Shown here: piece by piece, positions 6,548 to 12,654 of the stretch
Numbering within the stretch: position 1 is the first letter of the stretch
Layout of the letters: each line of letters begins with the position of its first letter
NCBI GenBank assembly: GCA_036005325.1
Contig: DASYQR010000082.1
Span: 1 to 13,974 of the forward strand
Source: SCTG01 sp036005325
Lineage (GTDB): Bacteria; Nitrospirota; Nitrospiria; Nitrospirales; NS-4
Direction: 5' to 3'
Length of the DNA: 13,974 nt
The notes under the pieces: generated by a model
Told to the model about the DNA's origin: nothing
Seen by the model: only the letters and a program-made list of their open reading frames with translations
Databases searched by the model: none
Translations under genes and position numbers: made by a program

Positions 6548-7567
6548 TTACGGCTTCTTTCCCTTTTTCAAGGCCTCTTCCGCCTGCTTGAGTTGCAGCT
6601 CAAGTTCTTCCAGTTCCTTCTGGGCGGCATCGACCTTGGCTTTCTCCGCTTCGAGCCTGGCTTTGTCCTTCGTGGCCAGGCTTCTATCCTTCTGGTACTG
6701 CGGAAGGAGCCGGAAGACAAACTGGCCCCCCTCATCGCCTGCTCCGATGATGGGGGCGCTCCGCGGTAGCGTGCCCTGTTTTTCGTTCGACACCTTCGGC
6801 GCGACGATCTCGACGAGGTCCGCGCCAAGAAGATAGGGCTTCGTGTTCGCCTCCAACGCCTTCAGCAAGTGCCAGGCAAAGACGCTGTGGCCTTTCTTAT
6901 TTTTATCGGCGGGGTCCGCCATAGGAGAATTCCCCCCAGACTCCAGAACCCACCGTGACTTGTCCCGGTAGAGTTCCTTCGCAGCATCTTTTGCGCGGAG
7001 GAACGTGGTCGTCTTGCCCATCAATGAATTGCTGAAGGCGGAGTCGGAGATCAAAAAGATATGACGGACGGGATAATTCGCGAAAAAATCCCGGAGTTGA
7101 GTATTCAAGACAGCGGCCGACGTGTCCTCGGGCCGTTCGGCATCGAAGGGCAGCCAGTAGCCGATCTCGCCTCCCCTCCCTTTTTTCCCCTCGTAGCCGC
7201 CCTGTCCGGCAAAATAGACAACCAGGCTGTCCTTGGGGGTCAGTTGGCGCTTGAGCTGGGCCAAGGCCTTAATGATCCCTTTGCGCGTCGCCGCCTCGTC
7301 GTACAACTCGATCATCTGCTCTTTGGCAAAGCCGTAGCGGTCGCGGAGCAGTGCTGCCACCGCTTCGGCATCCTTGCGCGCCGAGACAAGCTGCATGTCG
7401 TCTGGAAACGTGGGGTACTTGTCGACACCGATGATCAGGGCCCAGTACTGACCCTCGATGAACTCCTCCGCTGCGCGCGCGCCGCCCCCCACGAGGAAGA
7501 CACCGGCAACAGCGATCAGTATGAAACCCAGGACGACGCCCGCGCCGACGGGTCTGGCGCTCCTCAT
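6548..7567 (-). CDS. Exported caspase-fold protein lacking both catalytic residues (pseudo-caspase)
   Basis: This encodes 339 residues from the ATG at 7567, chosen because it gives a clean signal peptide (hydrophobic core about 9-27, cut after ARA near 32) and starts 7 bases after the cyclase stop; an in-frame TTG at 7615 would add 16 residues inside the cyclase gene. Seen: caspase/peptidase C14 p20 features, with YWALIIGVDKYP (41-52), LKRQLTPKDSLVVYFAGQGG (105-124) and FLISDSAFSN (171-180). In active members the second motif has GHG and the third DxC; here they are GQG (Gln122) and DSA (Ala177). The codons (CAG, GCC) were read directly on the reverse strand. An RWVLESGG stretch (205-212) resembles the caspase-like segment after the Cys. 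The C-terminus (about 299-335) is a charged coiled coil. It is probably a periplasmic or membrane-held non-proteolytic binding or scaffold protein. Confidence 0.85.
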   Translation of the reverse strand: MRSARPVGAGVVLGFILIAVAGVFLVGGGARAAEEFIEGQYWALIIGVDKYPTFPDDMQLVSARKDAEAVAALLRDRYGFAKEQMIELYDEAATRKGIIKALAQLKRQLTPKDSLVVYFAGQGGYEGKKGRGGEIGYWLPFDAERPEDTSAAVLNTQLRDFFANYPVRHIFLISDSAFSNSLMGKTTTFLRAKDAAKELYRDKSRWVLESGGNSPMADPADKNKKGHSVFAWHLLKALEANTKPYLLGADLVEIVAPKVSNEKQGTLPRSAPIIGAGDEGGQFVFRLLPQYQKDRSLATKDKARLEAEKAKVDAAQKELEELELQLKQAEEALKKGKKP

Positions 7568-7574
7568 GCGCTTC

Positions 7575-9122
7575 TCACTTCGTTGCTGCTGCGTGACTGA
7601 CCGCGGATTCGTCAACCTGCAGAATCTCAGTCACGGACAGGTTGAGGATGTCGCTATGCTTGGTGTTCCGCGCGGATTCGGGATCGAGCAAATCGACCAC
7701 GCGCGAATAGGTCTTGGGAATCCAGAGCTCTCCCTCGGCCGCTCGCCTGCGAATGCCGTACACGATGTGGTCGTCAACCTCCGGGGGAAGCGCGCCCAGG
7801 AATTGCTTGGACACCCAGAGCGACCCATTTCGCGCAAACCCCGACAGCCGGCTCGCGATGTTGATCGTGTCGCCGAGCGCGGTGAACTCCGGAGTCGGCG
7901 CGCTCGGAATGTAGCCGAACCACTCGCGGCCCTCGTGAAGCCCGATGTTCAGCATCAGCTCGTTCATCCATTGCTTTTTCTTTTTCCAGGCCATGTTGAC
8001 GCTGACCATGCACTCCCGAATGGCCTGCGCGCAGAGCAAGGCGTTGACCACGTGGTCCGAAGCGCTTCCGGGCTTGGCGAGAAAGTAGCGGACCACACCA
8101 TCGCCGACGTGTTTGCCCATCGTCCCTTGGTACTTGCGGAAGAGCTCCTCCAACCGGCTCCAGATTTCTGTGATCAGCCGAAAGTACTCGTCGGGAGGCA
8201 AGTCCGCCGAAATCTTCACCGAGTTCTGCAGGTCGGCAACCAACACGGCCATGGAGCACAGGGCAGGCAATCGGTGCATCAATAGATCGGTGATGACCTG
8301 CTGGCGTCCGGTCAGAAAATCCAGGATTGGATCCATATTCACCAGGGCCGGGATCCAGATGATGAGGGTGCCCTCGCGAAAAAGCGCCGCCACCCGATGA
8401 TAGCGCTCTACCTGCGCTGGTCGGAATCGAATCGCCTCTTCTCGACAATCGATCGCGCCGATCTTCGCGCCGCCCTCGGCGGACCACATCCGCGCCAACC
8501 AGTTCACGCTGTCTCCCCCAATCGGCACCAGTGAAGGATTCCGCCTCGGATCTGGGATGTCCTCTTGAACAAGAGGCAAGTGGCTTTTGACAAAAGCTTC
8601 GAAGTCGGTCACCAGTTCACGCGTGTTGGTGGTAAAGAGGAGCTTGAAGAAATGACGGTCTTCGGTATTGAGGGTCTTGCTGATCGGCCGGCCGAAGAGC
8701 AGTTGTTCAGCACTCTCGTTGATCCACTCAACATCCCAGTTCCGGTTCAGCATGTACGCCGGGTACCCAATTTGCGTGATGGAAGTCGGGATTTCTATCT
8801 TGGCGATCCGCTTGGACGGCATGCGGATGCCCGGCATCGGGACCACGCCTTGGTCTTTCAATGCCAGCCGCTCTACGATTCCATCAAGGCTATGGCCTTC
8901 GTCTTTAAGGTGTTGGATGGCCGTGAGACGTTCCAGCACGGAGGGAGAAAAATAGGACATCTTGCGATAGCGGCGGCCGGAAGCGCGGTCGCGGCACAGA
9001 TCTGGTTTCGGGATCAATCCTCGTCGGACGTAGTTGTGCAGCGTGCTGCGCGAGAGTTCCGTCTGGCGGCAGACTTCATCGAAAGATAGAGCGTTCGGCG
9101 CCGCTTCGGCCAGTCGTGCCAT
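7575..9122 (-). CDS. MerR-type HTH / MmyB-PAS-like / class III adenylate cyclase fusion
   Basis: This encodes 515 residues, ATG at 9122 with AAGGAGA (9127-9133) just upstream. Seen in order: a MerR-type winged HTH (about 12-88; LSRSTLHNYVRRGLIPKP, then the GRRYRKMSYFSP wing and a helix with LTAIQHLKDEGHSLDGI); a PAS-like segment (about 113-235; YPAYMLNRNWDVEWINESA) resembling the MmyB ligand-binding fold; and a class III cyclase domain (about 288-480). Catalytic residues are present: metal Asp297 (VADLQNS) and Asp341 (KHVGDG), Asn421 and Arg425 (NIASRL). Lys337 and Thr414, at the base-selecting positions, indicate ATP rather than GTP. So it should make cAMP and may bind DNA. No membrane segment is seen. 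It heads a three-gene unit with the pseudo-caspase and the MFS transporter. The order of DNA-binding and cyclase domains in one chain is unusual. Confidence 0.85.
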   Translation of the reverse strand: MARLAEAAPNALSFDEVCRQTELSRSTLHNYVRRGLIPKPDLCRDRASGRRYRKMSYFSPSVLERLTAIQHLKDEGHSLDGIVERLALKDQGVVPMPGIRMPSKRIAKIEIPTSITQIGYPAYMLNRNWDVEWINESAEQLLFGRPISKTLNTEDRHFFKLLFTTNTRELVTDFEAFVKSHLPLVQEDIPDPRRNPSLVPIGGDSVNWLARMWSAEGGAKIGAIDCREEAIRFRPAQVERYHRVAALFREGTLIIWIPALVNMDPILDFLTGRQQVITDLLMHRLPALCSMAVLVADLQNSVKISADLPPDEYFRLITEIWSRLEELFRKYQGTMGKHVGDGVVRYFLAKPGSASDHVVNALLCAQAIRECMVSVNMAWKKKKQWMNELMLNIGLHEGREWFGYIPSAPTPEFTALGDTINIASRLSGFARNGSLWVSKQFLGALPPEVDDHIVYGIRRRAAEGELWIPKTYSRVVDLLDPESARNTKHSDILNLSVTEILQVDESAVSHAAATK

Positions 9123-9176
9123 CTGCTCTCCTTGTTGGAAGGGCCTAAGAGAAAGCCCTGCAACGTACAGCTCGCA

Positions 9177-9204
9177 AGTGTAGAGTATATTTATACAGTG
9201 TCAA
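9177..9204 (-). promoter_or_regulatory. Promoter of the cyclase operon
   Basis: On the reverse strand a perfect TTGACA (9199-9204) is followed after 16 bases by TACACT (9177-9182). The transcript would start near 9170, giving a leader of about 48 bases before the ATG at 9122 with its AAGGAGA site. The surroundings are AT-rich against the GC-rich genes. Confidence 0.6.
9185..9196. promoter_or_regulatory. Candidate operator: dyad centred in the cyclase promoter spacer
   Basis: GTATA-TT-TATAC (9185-9196) is a 5-bp inverted repeat with a 2-base centre. Its centre coincides with the centre of the 16-base spacer between the -35 and -10 elements. MerR-family proteins bind dyads between these elements, and the first gene of the operon has a MerR-type HTH, so autoregulation is a reasonable guess. 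The dyad is short and AT-rich, and the spacer is not the 19-20 bases of MerR-activated promoters. Confidence 0.35.
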
Positions 9205-9243
9205 TCCGCTAAATATAGGGGATTTAAGGACAAAATAGAGGCG

Positions 9244-9252
9244 TTATCCACA
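9244..9252 (+). other. Single consensus DnaA box (TTATCCACA)
   Basis: An exact match to the DnaA box lies in the gap between purE and the cyclase promoter. No second box and no dnaA, gidA or parA gene is in the window, so an origin is unlikely. It may be chance or a DnaA-regulated site. Confidence 0.3.
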
Positions 9253-9300
9253 ATCTGTTGAAATGTGGCGGGTGCTTCTGAGAGCGTATCGCTCCCTAAG

Positions 9301-9837
9301 TCAAGCTTTTCGGGGGTCGGGATGAGCGAGCACCGCCTGTACCTGCGCCTTGCGATAGCGGTGCAGGGCGTCGCGGATCTTGGGATATTTATTCGCCAGT
9401 ATCGCTGCCGTCAGAAGAGCGGCATTCACCGCCCCGGATTTCCCGAGCGCCAATGTTCCCACGGGAATTCCGGCCGGCATCTGTACGATCGAGAGCAAGG
9501 AATCCAACCCCTTGAGGGCCTTGGACTCCACCGGCACTCCGAGAACGGGCAGGGCTGTCTTCGCCGCTGTCACCCCCGCGAGGTGGGCCGCTCCCCCGGC
9601 CCCTGCGATGATCACCTCGAGCCCGCGCCGCTCTGCCGATCCGGCGTATTCGAAAAGGTGGTCGGGTGTACGGTGAGCCGACACCACCCGGACTTCATAC
9701 GGGATTCCCAGCTTCTCCAACGTCTCGGTGGCATGAGCCATCGTTTCCCAATCGGACTTGGAGCCCATAATGACGCCGACGAGGGGCGTCTTGCCCTTCG
9801 CATTGCTTCGCGATTTGCGTGGCGTCGATTTTCGCAA
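9301..9837 (-). CDS. purE: N5-carboxyaminoimidazole ribonucleotide mutase
   Basis: This encodes 178 residues. PurE moves the carboxylate of N5-CAIR to make CAIR in purine synthesis. Seen: GVIMGSKSDW (21-30), VVSAHRTPD (51-59) with the catalytic His at 55, the IIAGAGGAAHL loop (76-86), and DSLLSIVQMP (112-121). These fit class I PurE, which works with PurK; no purK is in the window. The start is a TTG at 9837, supported by GAGGAG (9845-9850, reverse strand) seven bases upstream; no ATG or GTG start precedes the fold. The first 17 residues are a basic, Ser/Lys/Arg-rich extension not usual in the family. The gene lies 32 bases downstream of the tRNA-His gene on the same strand and may be read from the same promoter. 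Confidence 0.93.
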   Translation of the reverse strand: MRKSTPRKSRSNAKGKTPLVGVIMGSKSDWETMAHATETLEKLGIPYEVRVVSAHRTPDHLFEYAGSAERRGLEVIIAGAGGAAHLAGVTAAKTALPVLGVPVESKALKGLDSLLSIVQMPAGIPVGTLALGKSGAVNAALLTAAILANKYPKIRDALHRYRKAQVQAVLAHPDPRKA

Positions 9838-9869
9838 GGTTCAGCTCCTCAGGGTTTCAGAAAATGGTA

Positions 9870-9947
9870 TGGGGTGGGTAAGGGGTTTCGAACCCCCGAC
9901 CTCCGGATCCACAATCCGGCGCTCTAACCAACTGAGCTATACCCACC
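9870..9947 (-). tRNA. tRNA-His (anticodon GTG)
   Basis: The reverse strand folds into a full cloverleaf: acceptor GTGGGTA with TACCCAC, D-arm GCTC/GAGC, anticodon stem CCGGA/TCCGG with loop TTGTGGA (anticodon GTG), T-arm with loop TTCGAAA. A G sits at position -1 (base 9947) opposite C73, the identity element of tRNA-His, and CCA is encoded (9872-9870). One wobble pair at the base of the T-stem is the only irregularity. Confidence 0.97.
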
Positions 9948-9992
9948 ACCGCGGGAGGTCGTTCGTCCATTTCAAACAGGAAAGAGAAGCGA

Positions 9993-10022
9993 ATCCTATC
10001 AAACACGAGGGACGTACCGCAA
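9993..10022 (-). promoter_or_regulatory. Candidate promoter for tRNA-His (and possibly purE)
   Basis: On the reverse strand TTGCGG (10017-10022) and TAGGAT (9993-9998) are 18 bases apart, in the gap after the pyrF stop. The transcript would start near 9986, about 40 bases before the mature tRNA 5' end. Confidence 0.4.
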
Positions 10023-10023
10023 C

Positions 10024-10734
10024 TCAACCACCTTGCGTGAGCGCGATCTCGATCTCGCTTTGAATAGCGCGGGCGGCCGCCACCGGATCGGCCGCATCCC
10101 GAATGGGGCGCCCGACCACGAGATAGTCTGCTCCCGCGGCGATGGCCTCCGCCGGGGTGGTGACGTGAACCTGGTCGTCATGCGGCTTGCCGAGGGGGCG
10201 GATTCCGGGGATTACGATCAGCGGATCCTGGCCCAGGGCTCTGCGGATCATCGCCGCCTCAACTCCCGATGCCACCAAGCCATCGGCACCGGACGAAGCC
10301 GCCAGGCTGGCTCGTCGCAGAACCGTTGTGGGGATCGAATCGGCGACCCCTGTCTCCCGCAGATCCGCCTCGCTGAAACTCGTCAGCACCGTCACGGCCA
10401 GAATCTTCATCGGACTGTTGCCTCGCCCCTCGACGGCAGCCCGCACCGTCTGGCCGGTCGCATGGACCGAGAGAAATGTCGCGCCCAATTCGGCGGCTGC
10501 CACTGACGCTCGCTTCACCGTCTCTTTGATATCGAACAGCTTGAGGTCCAGAAAGACCCGCTTATTCTGCACAAGTGTCCAGCGCACGATGTCGGGTCCG
10601 GCCGCCGTGAAGAGCTCGAGCCCGATCTTGACGAACCCCACCGCGTCTCCCACGCGATCGAGCAACCGCTTGGCCTCGTCGGACGAGGAGACGTCCAGGG
10701 CAAAGATCAAGCGGTCGCGGGCCTTAATCGTCAC
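10024..10734 (-). CDS. pyrF: Orotidine 5'-phosphate decarboxylase
   Basis: This encodes 236 residues from a GTG at 10734, with AAGGA (10741-10745, reverse strand) six bases upstream; a longer frame from a TTG at 10773 would add 13 residues of no family character. PyrF decarboxylates OMP to UMP in the last step of pyrimidine synthesis. Seen: FALDVSS (11-17), VGFVKIGLELF (32-42), the catalytic DLKLFDI (Asp63, Lys65, Asp68), IPGIRP and the phosphate-binding ADYLVVGRPI near the C-terminus. The length matches the family. It is divergent from rpsT across 70 bases and is followed by tRNA-His 76 bases on. Confidence 0.95.
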   Translation of the reverse strand: MTIKARDRLIFALDVSSSDEAKRLLDRVGDAVGFVKIGLELFTAAGPDIVRWTLVQNKRVFLDLKLFDIKETVKRASVAAAELGATFLSVHATGQTVRAAVEGRGNSPMKILAVTVLTSFSEADLRETGVADSIPTTVLRRASLAASSGADGLVASGVEAAMIRRALGQDPLIVIPGIRPLGKPHDDQVHVTTPAEAIAAGADYLVVGRPIRDAADPVAAARAIQSEIEIALTQGG

Positions 10735-10743
10735 AGGACTTCC

Positions 10744-10773
10744 TTGACTTCGCCGTGAAGGCCATGGTAGCAA
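10744..10773 (+). promoter_or_regulatory. Weak candidate promoter for rpsT
   Basis: TTGACT at 10744-10749 and TAGCAA at 10768-10773 are 18 bases apart. The -35 overlaps the ribosome binding site of the divergent pyrF gene. The -10 is poor; position relative to rpsT is the main argument. Confidence 0.28.
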
Positions 10774-10804
10774 TCATCCCTGTCTCACCAGAGGAACTCA
10801 CGCT

Positions 10805-11080
10805 ATGCCGGTGGTGCATAAGAATGTGAAGAAAGCCGCTCGCCAGGCCGACAAGCGGCGGGCGCGCAACCGCTCGGTGCAATCCGGCGTCAAGAGCGTT
10901 ATCAAAAAGCTGCAGACTGCCGTCGAGAACAAGAAGACCGCCGAAACGGCGGCTCTGCTCCGCGAAACCGCCCGGGCTCTCCACCGCGCCGCAACCAAAG
11001 GGGTGCTCCACCGGAACACGGCCTCGCGCAAGCTGTCCCGTCTCACCGCGCAGGTGCGAAAGGGCGTGGTGGCGACGTAG
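10805..11080 (+). CDS. rpsT: 30S ribosomal protein S20
   Basis: This encodes 91 residues, ATG at 10805 with AGAGGAA (10790-10796) eight bases upstream. S20 is a helical primary 16S rRNA-binding protein of the small subunit. Seen: the basic N-terminus with KNVKKAARQADKRRARNRSV (residues 6-25), Lys/Arg-rich helices throughout, and the late LHRNTASRKLSRL (68-80) typical of S20. It is the only forward gene in the right part of the window. Its last 38 bases overlap the 3' end of holA on the other strand, so no terminator fits between the two genes. Confidence 0.96.
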   Translation: MPVVHKNVKKAARQADKRRARNRSVQSGVKSVIKKLQTAVENKKTAETAALLRETARALHRAATKGVLHRNTASRKLSRLTAQVRKGVVAT

Positions 11081-12023
11081 CGCGTCCTGCGCCTCCGCAT
11101 AGATTCAGCACCATCCGTTCCATTACAAGCCGGTCCCTTCCGCGACCCGCCCCGGCGCCTTTCAAGCGGGAATCCGCCTCCCGGAACTGCTCGAAGTCGC
11201 GAGACATCTCTTCAGAGAATCTTCGGGACCTCCATATGTTCCGCCAGCATGCCGTGAGGAAACCGAGGACTTTCAGCGGCGGTTCGCCCGCATCGAGAAC
11301 CTTGCCCAAAAACCGCAACGAGGCCGCCCGATCCTTCCGCTGCAACGACTCCAGCAGCTCACGCACCGACCCCCCCGTATCCGCGCCCTGCACCGCTTCC
11401 ACATCCGCCGCCGTCACTGCCGCCTTCGGAGCCACATAGGCCGCCAGTTTCTCCAGCTCGTGCCGCAGCACGCCGAGATCGCCGCCGCTGGCTTCCTGCA
11501 GCAGAACCCGAGCGGGGTCGTCCAGGGTGATCCCCAGGATAGCGGACTGTTCTCGAATCCAGGCCGGCAAGGCTCTCGCGTCCAGAGGCCCGCAATCCAC
11601 CGTCACCCCCACCTTCTTGAGCGCCTGGAAGAATTTGACGCGTCCATCCACCTTCGCGCCGGTCAACACCAAGCACGTCGTCTCCACCGGCGTATCAAGA
11701 TACGATAGCAACCGCTCAGTCTCCTTTGCCCGCAATGCCCCGATGTCTCGGACGACCACCAAGCGACGCGCGGCGAATATGGGGAGATTCCCGCAGAGGC
11801 TGAGAATCTCAGCCGCCTCGGTTTCATCCCCGTACACCACATCGGCGTTGAAAGCCCCCACATTCGCGTCGTCAGCACCCAAGACACCGGTCCGGATCAC
11901 TGCCGTCGCTTCCTCTCGGAGAAAGGCCTCCTCGCCGACGAGCAGATAGATGGGTGCGATCTCGCCGGCCCCCACCAGTCGTCCCAGATCGGCTACGGTC
12001 ATACCTTCCCGCATCGCCTTCAT
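11043..12023 (-). CDS. holA: DNA polymerase III subunit delta
   Basis: This encodes 326 residues. The delta subunit opens the beta clamp as part of the clamp loader. Seen: IYLLVGEEAFLREE (25-38), a strand-rich AAA+-like region with LSLCGNLPIFAARRLVVVRD (75-94), LVLTGAKVDGRVKFFQAL (118-135), and SGGDLGVLRHELEKL further on, in family order. The delta subunit normally lacks a working Walker A motif, as here. The start ATG (12023) overlaps the lptE stop as ATGA, which indicates translational coupling; ATGs at codons 4 and 8 are alternatives. The last residues (about from GRATSPP) are encoded antisense to rpsT and look like a non-conserved tail. Confidence 0.9.
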   Translation of the reverse strand: MKAMREGMTVADLGRLVGAGEIAPIYLLVGEEAFLREEATAVIRTGVLGADDANVGAFNADVVYGDETEAAEILSLCGNLPIFAARRLVVVRDIGALRAKETERLLSYLDTPVETTCLVLTGAKVDGRVKFFQALKKVGVTVDCGPLDARALPAWIREQSAILGITLDDPARVLLQEASGGDLGVLRHELEKLAAYVAPKAAVTAADVEAVQGADTGGSVRELLESLQRKDRAASLRFLGKVLDAGEPPLKVLGFLTACWRNIWRSRRFSEEMSRDFEQFREADSRLKGAGAGRGRDRLVMERMVLNLCGGAGRATSPPRPFAPAR

Positions 12024-12532
12024 TTGGCGTACGTTTCCAACACCCGCGATACGATGTGCTCTGCCATCGTCTGACAGGCTTCCTCAGTCGCCAGATCCTG
12101 CCGCGAGCGGCTCGCGGCCAGATCGGCGCTCTGAAAGAACTCGGCCGACGTCGAATAGTTTTCTCGCCAGAGCACTTTGCGGGCCGAAGTATCCTCGAAC
12201 GTCACCTCCACTAGGAGGTTGACGCGCTGCTCATTGACGAAGCCTTGGCGAAACGACATCGTCTGGAGGACATAGCCACGGATGCGCCCCTTGAGGACCA
12301 GAGGAGCGGCGCCGACATCATTGACCAGAGTCAGGCCATCGGCTTGCAGGAATTGCCGGCGGATGGCCTCGGTGACCCGCTTGTCCAGGACGGGCTCAAA
12401 CGTGTCGTTGTTGAAGACCGGTACTGCCAGCGTCAAGCCCCGCGCCGACCCAGTCTTGACCCGCGTGCCGAACTCGTAGCCGCACCCGGCAAGTACGACA
12501 AGGACGGCCACTGCCAATAACCACCCTCTCAT
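12020..12532 (-). CDS. lptE: LPS-assembly lipoprotein LptE
   Basis: This encodes 170 residues. LptE is the lipoprotein plug of the LptD outer-membrane LPS translocon. Seen: a signal peptide with lipobox LAGC, lipidated Cys17, followed directly by GYEF, matching the CGY start of mature LptE; then LTLAVPVFNNDTFEP (33-47), a helix with AIRRQFLQ, and strands including LKGRIRGYVL (80-89) and VNLLVEVTFED (104-114). Position between leuS and holA matches the arrangement in E. coli and many other Gram-negatives. The ATG at 12532 has no clear ribosome binding site; an in-frame GTG seven codons earlier (12553) is an alternative. The longer open frame upstream runs antisense-free but out of frame over the leuS end and is not part of the gene. 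Confidence 0.88.
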   Translation of the reverse strand: MRGWLLAVAVLVVLAGCGYEFGTRVKTGSARGLTLAVPVFNNDTFEPVLDKRVTEAIRRQFLQADGLTLVNDVGAAPLVLKGRIRGYVLQTMSFRQGFVNEQRVNLLVEVTFEDTSARKVLWRENYSTSAEFFQSADLAASRSRQDLATEEACQTMAEHIVSRVLETYAK

Positions 12533-12617
12533 AAGCAATTGAGCGGGTGACACCGCATGGGTGCCCAGATGCAGCGCGGGGCGTACAGCCGGGTCTGCGG
12601 GGCCTCGACGGCGAAAC

Positions 12618-12634
12618 GCCCAGCTGCGCTGGGC
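12618..12634 (-). other. Stem-loop in the leuS-lptE spacer
   Basis: A perfect 7-bp inverted repeat, GCCCAGC-TGC-GCTGGGC, lies in the 122-base gap after leuS. On the reverse strand it is followed by GTTTCG, not a T-tract. It could be an attenuator, an mRNA stability element or chance. Confidence 0.3.
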
Positions 12635-12654
12635 TATGCGGGGGCAGGACCCGC

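Noticed and set aside
7458..8285. Forward open frame of 275 codons
   Set aside because: It is antisense to the cyclase and pseudo-caspase genes and has no recognisable motif.
9282..9294. Stem-loop GAGCG-TAT-CGCTC as purE terminator
   Set aside because: It has only five base pairs and no T-tract on the reverse strand; too weak to call.
9265..9927. Forward open frame of 220 codons ending in the tRNA region
   Set aside because: It is antisense to purE, and its end (GFRTPDLRIHNPAL) is the well-known artefact from translating the complement of a tRNA.
9758..10063. Forward open frame containing VRGFEPPTSGSTIRRSN
   Set aside because: This is another tRNA-complement artefact peptide, not a gene.
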